A stretch of 64,000 bases of DNA. It comes from Cymbidium sinense. Lineage: Eukaryota; Streptophyta; Magnoliopsida; Asparagales; Orchidaceae. The notes beneath the pieces were generated by a model. The model was not told where the DNA came from. It searched no databases and worked only from the letters and a program-made list of their open reading frames with translations. This document shows positions 39,626 to 51,142 of the stretch, piece by piece (position 1 is the stretch's first letter; each line of letters starts with the position of its first letter). The stretch spans positions 42,665,648-42,729,647 of the forward strand of contig CM038221.1 of NCBI GenBank assembly GCA_021442155.1. The letters are read 5' to 3'. The position numbers and the translations under genes are program-made.

Positions 39626-40242
39626 ATGAAGTACCTTACTGGTTACGCAGTGAGGCCTACCGAACTAACAAGGTGCTCGTCGATTTATAATAGTCAAGTC
39701 AGACAGAAAGCATGGGGACTCACATCTGTTAGATAAGTGAACAATGGGGTGACACACTAGCAAGGTATCATGTCAGCCTAACCTAGAGCAGCTAATGAGT
39801 GAGTGCCACAGGGGGCTTACTCCCACATCAAAATAGCCCGAGATAAAAGATATATGTTTATTTGTATTGTGAAAGAGGGAATAAGATGCCGCTTGAGTTC
39901 TCTTACACCTATCCTAAACATGTCGAAGAATGGATGAAATGGTGCCAGAGTGGCATTTGTGACTCCACCAAGGAAGGATGCCACTTGGGTTCTCTTACAC
40001 CTAACTTAGTTGTACTAGTCAAAATAGGATGCCTTTTAGGTTCTCTTACACCTATCCTAATAGCACTGGAGGATCGTTTGTAGTTTTTGTTTGTGTTGTG
40101 GATGAATAGGATGCCTCTTGGGATCTCTTATACCTACCCTAAATACATCGTGGTGGATTCGCAAGCAAAAGATATTTCTAACATAGAAGAGATGGAATTT
40201 GAAATGAAAAGATGTTTATTGATAATTAATTTCAAACAAAAT
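39626..40242 (-). repeat. 3'-UTR array continued, next to integrase stop
   Basis: 39626-39850 continues the gamma-2 repeat interrupted by the solo LTR (GACAGAAAGCATGGGGACTCACATCTG-type block near 39700). 39885-40145 holds four 60-80-bp units with GGATGCC-N-TTCTCTTACACCTA, near 39887, 39967, 40026 and 40108. The third unit has arms TAGGAT/ATCCTA. The last 100 bp before the integrase stop are plain AT-rich sequence. Confidence 0.75.
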
Positions 40243-41455
40243 TTATGGATAGTATTTCTTTAAGTAGAACCCATTGATTGGAAGCATCGGGTACTCTCCC
40301 TTACAATTTATGAGTTGATAAGATCCTGCTTGGTAGGCCTTCTCTATGGTATAAGGGCCTTCCCAAGTTGGTTCAAACTTACCTCCCATCTTTCGATGGG
40401 CAACAATTAGTCTCCTTAAAATTAAAACAAGCTCTCCTACTTGAAAAGCTCTAGGACATACCAACTTGTGAGCTTGAATCATTTTGGCTTTGTACAACTC
40501 GAGGTTCTGGCATGCTCGAAGGTGTCTCTCCTCCAAACCTTCGAGTTCTTCTAATCATAACTTGGCATTCTGCTCTGTTGTGATTTTACTACCCACGGCT
40601 ATCCTTAGTGATGGGATTTGAACTTCTAATAGTAGAATGGCTTTAGACCCATACACTAAGGAGAATGGGGTAGATTGAGTTGGAGTTTTGTATGTGGGGT
40701 GGTAGGCCCACAAGGCTTTAACTAACTGTTCATGCCACTATCACTTATTATCGTCGAGTGTCTTCTTTAATATTTGGATGAGAGTTTTGTTGAAGGCTTT
40801 TGCTAAATCATTTTCCCTTGGGTTGTAGATGATAGAATATCTTCAATTTATATTGTGTCTCTAAGCAAAGCTATTGATTTTAGTGCTCTTGAATGCAGTT
40901 CCATTATCAGATATAATTCGTTGAGGCACCCCGAACCTATATACAATATGGTTCCTGAAAAACTAGAGCACATACTGAGTCGTGACCTCTCTGAGTGGGA
41001 TTGCCTTCGCCCACTTGGAAAACTAGTCAGTGATAGCTAGAATGAACTGGTGACCCTTGGAAGAAGAAGGATTGATTGAACCCATCATGTCGGTACCCCA
41101 ACACTCAAATGGCCATGAGGCCAATGTAGGATGAAGAATATTAGTTGGTTGATGTAGCACCACACCGTGTACCTGACATTAGTGGCATCTCTTAGCTACT
41201 TCTATGTAGTCTATGATCATCGAAGGCTAGTAGTATCCTAATTTCTTGATCTTGGCATTCATCTTCGGACTGGATTGATACCTCAGTCATAATCCTACGG
41301 GCTTCATGTTTGTCCAGACAACGTAACCACATATGATCAAAGGACGGCAGGTATAAGGTACCATCCACGAGAGCGTAGGAAAGGGCTCTCTGCTTCACCT
41401 GATGTGCCAGTAATTTTTCTTGAGATAGTTTGCTAGTATGTAGATAATCCATGAA
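40243..41455 (-). pseudogene. Integrase remnant (zinc-binding N-domain, DD35E core, GPY/F C-domain)
   Basis: Integrase inserts retroelement DNA into the chromosome. Translating the minus strand piecewise gives, in order: an HHCC-type N-domain (KHEARR near 41310, then a frame change and stops; YAKRCH-like near 41180), the catalytic core with GTD (Asp codon 41089-41091), AITD-FSKW, SDNGTAF (Asp codon 40906-40908), and a C-domain with WEGPY ending KKYYP-stop at 40243. The spacing from the second Asp to the expected Glu is exactly 35 residues. The third residue (40798-40800) is Lys instead of Glu, in NDLAKAF. With that change and several stops, the copy cannot be active. The C-terminal 97 codons (40243-40536) are still open. 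Confidence 0.9.
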
Positions 41456-41769
41456 TTGTTATCTCCAATCTGACTCCCCATCCTTTTTGGCAATGTCAAC
41501 CTCCCCTTCAAGAGAGAATCTCTCGATGAGCATCAATAAGGAATAAGACTTGTCTATTTTGGACCCTTATTGGAATGAACTCATCTTCCAGACATGCCAA
41601 CTCTTTGGCAAGCTTTGTTAATGCCTTTACTGCTGCATTTTCACCTCAAAAAATCTTGTAAATGGTAACCTCTAGGATTTGAGCCAACAACTCCATAGTG
41701 TACTTGTGGTAATGATGGAGCTTAGGCTTTAGAACTTTGTAAGACCCAAAAGATATTGACAACATGCCA
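41456..41769 (-). pseudogene. Decayed linker between second RNase H and integrase
   Basis: Collinear pol sequence is expected here. I see only short in-frame fragments (for example HCL- and LIRHV-like strings) broken by stops. No catalytic motif is assigned. Confidence 0.4.
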
Positions 41770-42060
41770 ACTCCATAGTTTACAACCTCTGGGATTTAAC
41801 GATGAGCTGAGAATCCCCAAAGATGTTGATGCTCTAGATGCATAGTATAATGACTAACTCCAGACCGATAATCATAGCCTCATATTCAACTTCGTTGTTG
41901 GTGCATGGATTGGACAGATGATATGAGAATCTCATCACATCACAGTCCGACGTTAGGAGAACTATTCCTACCCATGCCTTCCCTGAGATAGTAAATTGTG
42001 ATTCTTCTCCTCTTTGAGAGGAATTTGCACCATCAAAGTATATCTCCTAGCGGCGAGCAT
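41770..42060 (-). pseudogene. Second (archaeal-like) RNase H domain remnant
   Basis: Minus-strand translation shows YFDGA near 42035, TNNEVEYEAMIIGLEL near 41905 and a GDSQLIV block near 41820. These carry the acidic D...E...D residues of an RNase H fold. The domain follows the normal RT-linked RNase H, and a second RNase H between RT-RNase H and integrase is a known hallmark of the Tat/Ogre group. Stops interrupt the frame, including one just before the SINIFGDS block. Confidence 0.8.
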
Positions 42061-42315
42061 TAGTATCCCTAAGTTCATGATTTATTCATCGAGGAGATCA
42101 TCACTAAGTGGAAAATCAATAGGAAGTGGGTGTGTTGCTAAGAAATCTGTTAGTATCTGTCCTTTTGCCGCATTGAGGGGTATGAATATGATGTCAAACT
42201 ATGACAAAATCATGGACCACCATGCCAACCGTTCAGATAAGGTCAGCCGTGTCATGAGATATTATAGTGGATTGATTCTGGAGATCAGATTTACCTTATG
42301 AGAAAGCATGTAGTG

Positions 42316-43395
42316 TCATAGCTTTTGGGATGCAAAGATTAAAGCTAGACAGTGATTTTCAATAGGTGGGTAGTTTGCCTCAACAGGGATTAGACGTTGA
42401 CTAAGATAGTAGAGAGCATTTTCTTTACCTTCATCGTTGGCTTGGGCCAACAAAGTGCCAATAGAGTCATCTAATGCAATAGTGTAGATGATCAACGGCT
42501 TGCCTGGCATAGGGGCTGCTAGAACTGGCGGTGTCATCAGGTAATATCTTCAAAAGCATGTTGGCATTTGTCATCCCACTTGAACTTGGCATCCTTTTTG
42601 ACAAGTGTTGAGAATGGTTGGCATCTTCCTGATAGGTTGGATATGAAGCATCTTAGATATGCCAACCACCCTTGGAATGACCTGAGTTGTGTTAAACTTT
42701 TAGGGGGTGGCATTTCTAATATCGCTTTGATCTTCTCCAAGTCGATCTCTATTCCCTGGTGTCAGATAACAAATCCAAAGAATTTCCTTGAAGCTACTCC
42801 GAATGCACACTTCAGGGGGTTCATTTTAAGGTTGTATTATCTTAACCGTTCAAAAATTACTCTCAAGTTAAAGAGATGATCTTCCTTTTTTTTCTCTGAT
42901 AATGAGATCATCGACGTAGCATTCAACTCGATGATGAATGAGTTCATCAAAGATTTGAGCCATTTCTCACTGGTATGTGGCACCGACATTTTTTAGGCCG
43001 AAAGGCATGACCTTATAACAATAGATTTCAATCGGGGTTTGAAAGCGAGTGTTTATTTCATCCTCTGGGGCCATCTTAATTTGGTTGTAGGCAGATGACC
43101 CATCCATAAAGGAGAATACTACATGGGATGAGGCGATGTCCACCATTAATTCTAATATAGGAAGTAGAAATTCATCTTTAGGACATGCCTTATTTAGACC
43201 CCTAAAATCGATGCATATGCGAATTTGACCATTCTTTGTCTTAACTGGGATGACACTGACTAACCAACTAGGATTTTTTTCTTCCCTGATAAAGCCAGCA
43301 TCGATCAGTTTTTTGATTTTATAAGTGACCTGTTGTTCAATGTCTAATAACATGCGTCTAGGAGCCTACTTGATAGGGTTAGCATTATGTTCTAT
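42316..43395 (-). pseudogene. Reverse transcriptase with linked RNase H, stops present
   Basis: This polymerase would copy the element RNA to DNA. Ordered motifs on the minus strand: an N-terminal block, RICIDFRGLNKACPKDE, SFMDGSSAYNQIKMAPED, CYKVMPFGLKNVGATYQ (43353 to 42967), an in-frame TGA where related elements have Arg, ECYVDDLI with the catalytic Asp pair (42907-42918), a connection block (42740-42537), and an RNase H block with NDEGKENALYYLSQR and YPPIENHCLALIFA (42537-42316). The wording CPKDEFxLP...YCYKVMPFGLKNxGATYQ is typical of Tat-type plant gypsy RT. The TGA fits a CGA-to-TGA change at a CpG. Confidence 0.92.
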
Positions 43396-44639
43396 TGCTA
43401 GTTTATGGACTGCTACGTCAAGAGATAAACCAGGCATTTCTTCATAACTCCATGCAAAGCAGTTCTTAAACTCAGCTAATAGGCTAACTAAGTCATTGGT
43501 TTCTTCTTCATTCAACAAAGAGCTGATGTATGTCGGACGTGGATTACCTTTAGTTCCTAAGTTGATTTATTTGAACTCATTGTTGGTTGTTATGATCTTT
43601 TCTTCAAACTCTGGTGGTGCATCTCTAACTTCAGGTTCACTTGGGTCATTTGACATTTCAAAACATACCTCCTCATAAGAGTTAGCATGATTTGAAAAGA
43701 ACCTATCAAAATCCAAATAATTTATGTTGATTAGGCAATGGTTGTCATCATCGATTGGACCCACTATGCTGAATCCTAGTCCTAGTCTTGATTGAGGATG
43801 TCTGATTTGGTTGTCCCAATGTATTTCAAAGTAGTCTGACCTGTGTTTAGACCAAGTATGTGAGATTAATCCCTTCTTTGCTACGTTAAGAACACAAGGC
43901 AACTACCAATCAAAAGGTAATTTTATTAAATCTTTATATGAATCATCCTCAAGTTCTACATCAGCTTCCTGACTTGAGGATGATTCTCCCAACAAAAATC
44001 TCCTTGGCTTGATATCTATGGATGACTTGGGGGCCTCGTTAACTACTATACCTTCAACTTTCTAAGAAGAAAATGAGGTTAGAGCTAAAGTTCTCAACTG
44101 CTTCCTGATTGTTCTACATAATAGTGATTCAGATGCATTCATGCTTTGATTAGAAGCCTAGTCTTCATCACTGTCTGGTTCAAATGTCACCTTCAAAGGG
44201 ACCCGTTGAGAGATTTGGTTGGCATGCTAACCACATGAGACTCATCCTCTGAACTAGACTCTAAGTCTATGGATAATGGGGTACTCGTGAGTAAACATAG
44301 CTCTCGCCACCGCAAGGAGGTCTTCCACCTCTGGAACTACTCTAGATCTGCCTCTGTCTCTTCTTGGTTGAGGTCGAGTCACCCTACCCATGTGTTCATA
44401 TGGAGGAACAAATTGTGGGCGGAATCTAACATTTGGCTCTACCTCTTCCTTGATGTCTGATTCTCGCTCAATTGCATTTTCATTTTCTCTTCCTTTTTTC
44501 TTTTCTTTTTCTTTTTCTTTTTCTTTTTTTCTTTATCTTTTTGTTTATTTTTAGTTTATTTTTAAACATTCACCAAGCTCACGAGAATAAACTTTTTTAT
44601 TTAGAGGAAGATAGTAGGATACGTCCTCATATATTTCGA
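43396..44639 (-). pseudogene. Protease-RT linker region
   Basis: Minus-strand open stretches (43567-43902) are acidic and unremarkable, as in the poorly conserved linker of Tat polyproteins. A pyrimidine-rich microsatellite of TTTTC units (plus strand 44480-44543) interrupts it. No catalytic motif is present. Confidence 0.55.
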
Positions 44640-45170
44640 CCTCTCTAATTGAGAATGACTTCAAGTCTTTTTTGACATAATACTCGACTTCCCCTCTTTT
44701 GAATTTGATGCACTAGTGCAAGAAGATGGAACTGTGTTGTTTGCATATATCCAAGGCCTACCGAGAAAAGCAGTGAAAGATGTATCTGAATCTATTATGT
44801 AGAACTTGGCTTCTGTCTTCCAATCATCTATCTCTAGTGGTAACACTATGGAGCCTAAAGCCCTCTTGCCTTGTTCATTGAATCCTCTCAACATCATCCG
44901 ATCTCCTCAGAGTTTGGAGATATCGATCCTCAAGTAGGAAAGCATTTTTAGACTCATAATATTCACTGATGCACCTTGATCAACTAATACCCTGGAGAGC
45001 CTGAATCTGCCCATGTCCACTGTGATGTAGAGGGGACGGTTGTGCTCGGTTGTCCCCAAAAGAAGGTCTTCATCTGTGAATGTAACTCCACGGGCTTTTG
45101 TTGAATAACATGCCTCCTCTCCAATAGCGGTCAGCTGAGCTATTTCAAGATGAAGAAGAGCTTTGATCAA
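44640..45170 (-). pseudogene. Aspartic protease remnant
   Basis: The protease would cleave the Gag-Pol polyprotein. The minus strand reads LYITVDMGRFRLSRVLVDQ then GASVNIMSLKML (active-site Asp near 44985) and, after one stop at about 44910, DTSFTAFLGRPW (about 44745), the hydrophobic-GR flap and C-terminal block. Two open pieces (45170-44907 and 44897-44661) are the same frame split by that stop. Its position between gag and RT is as expected. Confidence 0.85.
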
Positions 45171-46173
45171 TGACTCCCTTATCTCTTTAGATAAGACAAG
45201 GGCATCATATATGCTTAATTTAGCTTACAACTTTCTTAGGTGAGTGAGGACATTGTAGTCAACTCTGGATGGATCCTCCATAAGCATATACATGGGTGGA
45301 ATATCCTATGGAGGGGCTTTTTGATCACTAGAACCAATGACTTATTTACCCTTATCCTGAGGTGCTATCCTAAGAGGTAGAAATTTGCCACTACGGAGGT
45401 TGACTTCAATGACTTCGTGAGATGATTTTAGTGAAAGTTCTACCTACTCATCAGGTTCACCTACAGCTTCTCCTATGGGATCATCAGAGTCTGATGACTC
45501 TAAATCAATCTCAATGGGGGAACCCAAATGATTTAGGAATGAAAATTCATTTCTAAATTAGAAAAGGAATGATTGGAACTAGAGTTATCATTATTATTTT
45601 GTAGACTTGGAGAGTTTTTGAGAGAAATAAAATATAGAGTATCAGAAGTGGACAAGATGTAAGTGAAAGTTTTCTTCATTGATTTCTTTTTAGATGGAGG
45701 TACATGATAGAAATCTAATAAAGTAAGTGGGATAAAGGGTTTAGTTTCCTTGTCTGCTGATACAACACTCCTGTTGGCTGAAGAGGAGCTAGTGGAGGAA
45801 GAAGTAGTAACTGCAATGGTGGATGGAGTGTTGGTCTCAGATGGTGGTTGTGCTACTATACTATCCTGAGCAAGTAAGGTGGACTACTGCTGCTGCTGTT
45901 CGGCATTTACCTCCTTCAAGTTATCCTTAGAAACTAGCAAACCTTCCTTAAAATTTGAGGTTTGAGCTACTTTAGTCACCTGCAAGGGTAATTTTCTGAT
46001 CTTAGAGATAATTTTCTTGGAGGTTCGGGATAGGGAGATATCCCAACCTTCCTCTATCTTGAGAATATCGCTTGTATCCTTAAGGATTACCCTAATAGAA
46101 CTGGAGGGTTGTTCTAGTAGATATTCCTTTGGGATGACATCACTAATTTAGCTCAAGTCACCCCAAAGGTAAA
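45171..46173 (-). pseudogene. Gag-protease spacer, low-complexity
   Basis: There are no conserved motifs. The translated minus strand is Ser/Thr/Glu-rich with many stops. It lies between the nucleocapsid-type motif and the protease. Confidence 0.45.
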
Positions 46174-47865
46174 TCAATCTTCTAAGACATGACCTAGCAT
46201 GCGGTGGTAGGGGCAAAATTTTGGATCATGACTCTTGCCCACATCCTCCGGCCTCCTAGGCTTTAGTAACCAAAAATTAGGCTTCTTTAAGAGGTTCTTA
46301 AAGATCTTCCTAACTACCTCCCTCTTGAATGAATAAGACTTATTCAATTTATCAGCAAGAGTAGGTAAATGGTAGCTACCTGGTGGTGGATAGTAGTACT
46401 GCTATTGATGCTATAGGTGGGGATATTGTTGCCGATGCTATGGATGGGGATACTGCTAAGCAGGCGGTAGTTGAGATGACCGCTGTGATAATTGACGTGG
46501 CTGATATGATGGCTGAGATGGTGGTAAAGGAGGTGGTAGAGGTCACGTGTTCGATGTCTATCTCTGAACCCCGGTCAGCCTTTGTCAACCATCGACTACC
46601 CCTAGCTTTTTCTCAAATGCTTTCTGTAGTTTGGGCTTAGCTGATTGATCTTAGAAATGTAACTATTTGACCTCTTCCTGTAGACTAGCCACCTAGTTGA
46701 TTAATTTCTCAAATGTCTTAATGGTAAACCCTTTAAGCATGAAAGTGACTAGACCATGAATATTCTTGAATAGAATTTCAATGGCATGCTGTTCAGATAG
46801 CTATGGTTCAAATTTCATTCTTAAATTGTGCTACAATGAGATCCCCATAGTTACTCTTTTCTAAGCTCCAGCAAATCTTTTAATGAAGAGCTACTCTAAC
46901 TCATCAAATATCTTCATTGAATCAATGGGTAGTTTAGCATACCAATCAAATGTGATGCTTGTCAAACTACTAACGAAGAGAAGGAATAAGAGTGCATTGC
47001 TGCCACTGGCATCACAACATCCTACTTTGAAGTGTGCTATGTGCTGATGAGGGTTCCCACTACCATCAAAAATTTTGAAGGAAGGAGACACAAAAGCCTT
47101 AGGATATTGGACACCATCGAATTCATCCGGGTAGGGTCTACCCTTTAGAATAGATGAGCCACCTCAAGCTTGTGCTAACACATCCTTCACTTGCTGCTCC
47201 ACCAACTATTTGATATCTTTTTCTTGCATGGAGGTGCTATCCACCACCTTCCTATGTAAGCTACCACTGTCCTGATCTACTAGAGAAGCATTTTTGGGCT
47301 GATCTAGGACATACGCTAACTCAGGATGATCTATCTCTAGTGGTACTAAGGCCTGGTTTTTAAGTGCATGGAAGGCTGCTAGCAAGTCTTCTATCCTCTT
47401 CTCTATCTAGTTGATTTGATCATCCTTTTCCTTAAGCTACTGACGGAGGTGTTGGGTTGAATGGATGGTGTCATCTTTCTCAACCACAATACCTTCCTGA
47501 CTATGTTGATCTCTATGAAGGGAGCTCCTTGTATCGACCATGTGGACCTCGGACAAAATCCTCAAGAGATCATCCTCATCTAGATCAAAGCTGATCTTTC
47601 CCTCCTCATAATCTAATCGATCACTCCCTAGAAGCTCTCTCTTCTCTGTAAAGTCTTGTTCCATAATCTCTTTTAGGGAATGATCTAATTGTGTTGGTAT
47701 AAATATACGTTGTTGACCGATGGAGGGGTTGTGCTCATTGATAGAAATGTACCTAATATTGCCTATCACTGGAGTGTTGGCTCTGGGAGGTTCATTATTG
47801 CTGGAAGATACATGCTCGTGGATGCTCATGGGTGGAGTAGTGTCCCTAGAGAGATCCACTACCAT
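46174..47865 (-). pseudogene. Gag remnant (capsid and zinc-binding region)
   Basis: Gag would form the virus-like particle that packages element RNA. From the N side: an acidic leader (47865-47437), a capsid block with FKIFDGSGNPHQHIAHF and FDWYAKLP (47091-46891), a continuation with stops, a Pro/Gln-rich stretch (46560-46380), YHLPTLADKL (about 46360), and a zinc-binding-like motif FCPYHRMLGHVLED (about 46220-46180). In that motif the final Cys position is a stop. The arrangement matches Retrotrans_gag proteins of plant gypsy elements. Confidence 0.85.
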
Positions 47866-47923
47866 GGGGACTGTAGAATTGTCCCCTTCCCCTTCTACAT
47901 GCTACTGATGTCACTACCTCTAA

Positions 47924-47945
47924 TGGTGGTGGTGGTGGTGGTGGT
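47924..47945 (+). repeat. (GGT)n microsatellite
   Basis: About seven GGT repeats lie just upstream of gag (minus-strand reading ACC, Thr). Confidence 0.95.
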
Positions 47946-48315
47946 ACGACCGCGATGCTGTGGGGTCGCCACTCCTTCTTCACCAAGTCTGAAGTAGGAG
48001 GTAAAGTAAGGGAACTCATCCTAACCTCAGTTAGTGGAGTCGATGAAGTGGATCCTTTGGCTGTAGCTGGATCACCAATGAGGTTTTCTTCTCCCCAGAT
48101 GTTGTCTTCTATGCCTTTGTAGGCACAGTGGATGACAGGACCTAAATAGGTGATGGTGGGTGAAGAGTGGATATAGTGGAGACAACACCAGCCCTCTCTA
48201 AAAGGAGCTCATCTTCTATGGTGGGCATTACCTATTAGTAGAATGCTATCGCGATGATCAAGTGTACCCACCGACGGGAAAGTCCACGAGTCGAGGTCGC
48301 CAACCGCCCGCATAC

Positions 48316-49272
48316 CTACGCTCTCTTTGCTAGTAATCTATATTGATACCTGGGCCTTCCTAGCTCTCTCCTGTCTGATGTGTCTGCCCACACTATGAAG
48401 GATGACAGAACGTAGTTCAAATTGAGCCCCAAAATCTGATCGTCCGTAAGCTCTGCCAACTCAACGTAGAACTGATATAAGGCCGACATACGACCTTCCC
48501 CTATCGCTGATAGGAGCCTCAAAATGAATTATGAGTGGAGGTGAAACTGAGATCCTCCTAATGTCTTCCTCTCCATCAAAATCAAAGAGGGGGTGAAACT
48601 TATTCTCTATGATAAGAGGAGACACTATCCTTGGTAACTCCTCTCATGACTGGGAAACTGCCTCTAGCTTCTTAGATATGCGGTCATGATGCCACTTGAT
48701 CTTGGGCACCAATTGTGGCATTGATTCCTGCTAGGAGGGGCAGCATGAGAACTAGATCTAACCTCATAGGTGGGGGAGACTATCCCTGAAGATAGGGTTG
48801 CCTTCCCCTTGGAAGGAGCCAACGAGCGGGAGCTAGCCGGTATTGGGGTGGAAAGGAGAACCACTGAGTGCACTGGAACTACAACTACTGTGGGAACTAC
48901 CATAGCCTTCCTCTTGAGAGGGAAACTGAAGTGACAACTCAACCTGGATGACCGGCTTCTGCCTGGTCACCACACTTTTACTGATGGTTGTGAGGGTGGT
49001 CCCCTCTTAAGTGATCCTAGCCCCCTCGAAACCTTGACTAAAATGAATGAGGTGGGGAAAGTCGGTATGCAGGAGGATGGCCCGATCCAAGGCCAAATTT
49101 GTCCCGAAAGGAAAAGTAAACACGTACTTTTCGCATGTGAAAACCGAAAGAATGCAATGAATCGACTGACCGATGTCTGATTTATTGAAATATAACTTGT
49201 ATCAGATTTCTGCCTTGATATTTGTTCTACGCAAGTGACAAAAGTTTGGAGTTTTGAATCCACACTCAACAA
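48316..49272 (-). pseudogene. Extra open region upstream of gag, function unknown
   Basis: Three minus-strand open pieces (49272-48967, 48942-48664, 48522-48316) lie between the leader and gag. They have higher GC content than the leader, which suggests former coding sequence. I recognise no domain. Ogre-type elements carry an additional ORF1 upstream of gag, so this could be its counterpart. It could also simply be the N-terminal part of gag, so the assignment is inference from position. Confidence 0.45.
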
Positions 49273-50640
49273 TTCAAATATGTTAAATGGGGTTCATTGG
49301 AGAGATTTGGATATTTGAGGAGAGTCTTTTCCATTTGATTTCAATTTAAAACCTATACTCAGCCGATTTAGGTAAGTTGGGTGGGGTTCTAAAATTTGAG
49401 GAGAGATTTTCTTGGAGATATTTATATTTTGTGCATCTTGTTTGAAAATATTGATAGTTTGAAAGACCTCTACTTAGCAAATTTGGGTATGCTAAAAAGA
49501 GTTTGTGATTGTATATTTGAAATATTTTTTCTTGTGAAGATCTGATTGTGTGATATTTTAGTTTGAAAATGGGGCTTCTTACTTAACAAATTTGATAGGT
49601 TAAGTAGAGGCCACAAGTGTTTGATTTGTGCTTGATGATGAGACTTTCACTTAACAAATTTGGTATGTTAAGTGAAAGTAAAATATGATTGTGAGATAGA
49701 TTTACTTTTCTTTGATGATGGGAGTCTCACTTAACAAATTTGATATGTTAAGTGAAAACCTCAAATGTTTTTGAGATATGTTTGTTTTTTTTTGAGAATG
49801 AGACTCTCACTTAACAAATTTGGTATGATAAATGAAAGCTCAAGTATGGTTTGACAGGAAAAATTGGTTCCTTATTTAATAAATTTGGTATGTTAAAATA
49901 AGAATCAAATGTGTGTTGAAAAGAGACCCTCAGTTAACAAATTTGGTATGTTAAGTGAAAGTCAAATGTGTTTATGATTTTGAAAATGAAACTCTCACTT
50001 AATAAATTTGGTATATTGAGTGAAAGTCAAATGTATTTATGATTTTGAAAATGAAACCCTCACTTAACAAATTTGGTATGTTAAGTGAAAGTCAAATGTG
50101 TTTTTGATTTTTGAAAATGAAACTCTCACTTAACAAATTTGGTATGTTAAGTGAAAGTTAAATGTGTTTATGATTTTGAAAATGAAACTCTCACCTAACA
50201 AATTTGGTATGTTAAGTGAAAGTCAAATGTGTTTACTATTTTCTAAAAATGAAACTCTCACTTAACAAATTTACTATGTCAAATGAAAGTCAAATGTTTC
50301 TATGATTTTTGAAAGAAAAGAACTTATTTAACAAACTTAGGTATGTTAAATGGAGTTCAATTTGATCTTATGATTTTTCAAATGAAAGACATGGGTTTAT
50401 AAACAAATGCAAATAAATTCAATTTGCTTACCTTCTCCAAGGGATGGGAACTCCCATTTGACTATGTCAAGTGGGTCTTTTCTTTGTGTATGATTTATTT
50501 ATTTTCAAAAAGAGGGGAAACTTCAACTCTAGCACATGTGAAGTATGGTAAGTGCAATTTTAATTTTATATTATGGTTTAATTGAAAAATGGAATCTCCA
50601 TCCAACAAATTTGAGTGTGTGGGATGGGGATAGCCATTCT
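49250..50640 (-). repeat. 5'-leader array (delta): about 60-bp hairpin units
   Basis: About fifteen units share AACAAATTTGGTATGTT flanked by complementary arms. The longest perfect stem is 14 bp: 49643-49656 with 49666-49679, 9-nt loop AATTTGGTA. Other units: 49580-49587 with 49599-49606, 49727-49736 with 49746-49755, 49995-50004 with 50014-50023, 50060-50069 with 50079-50088, 50126-50135 with 50145-50154, 50326-50333 with 50344-50351, 50453-50462 with 50466-50475, and 50595-50607 with 50618-50630. Outer units have quite different arms (for example CCATCC/GGATGG) that still pair. The array lies between the primer-binding site and the first open region. Confidence 0.9.
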
Positions 50641-51116
50641 CAAAGAAAATGTGCTTTTTAAAAAAAAGACATTAAAAATGGTTGATTTTAATTTTGAAAA
50701 GAACCTCCATGTAATAATCATAGGATCTATTAAATGATGTTTGGTTATATGTGTTTTGTGCCTTTTTTTGAAAATTTCTTACAAATTTATCTTATTATGT
50801 GGATTTTGAAATAGTGCTTTTGGAAAGACATGTTATTTTAGAAGGGTTTTATTTTCTTACTATTCATGGGATGAACCTTGCCTCACCATCAGGATGGTGA
50901 AGAGGTTCTTAATTTTGGTCATCCTTTGTTTGATTAATTTTAATTTTCACATATTGGGGAACATAGGATTTTAAGACACGGTGAGGTCCTAAAATCTAAA
51001 GGGTGGTGAGAGCTTAAGGATGAAATAAAGCCAAATGGAAAGAATGATAGTCTTGGGCATATATAAAATTTAAGTCCACTATCGATGCTTGGAGACAAGA
51101 GATGAGAGAGGATCCA
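50641..51116 (-). other. Leader between hairpin array and primer-binding site
   Basis: AT-rich noncoding sequence of the element's 5' untranslated leader. I see no repeat unit or coding trace. Confidence 0.5.
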
Positions 51117-51134
51117 TCCCTAGTGGAGTCACCA
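51117..51134 (-). other. Primer-binding site
   Basis: On the minus strand, TGGTGACTCCACTAGGGA begins 8 nt after the LTR end (...CACCACA). A site starting TGG just inside the 5' LTR is the expected complement of a tRNA 3' end (CCA). I do not assign the tRNA. This site shows that 51143-58658 is the 5' LTR. Confidence 0.75.
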
Positions 51135-51142
51135 GAAAAATC

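Noticed and set aside
47689..47997. Plus-strand open frame with a poly-Val run
   Set aside because: Shadow of the decayed gag region on the minus strand. The Val run is the GGT microsatellite.
49560..50360. Resemblance to a CRISPR array (palindromic repeats about 60 bp apart)
   Set aside because: Repeats are variable, lack unique spacers of constant length, have no cas genes, and lie in the leader of a plant retroelement.
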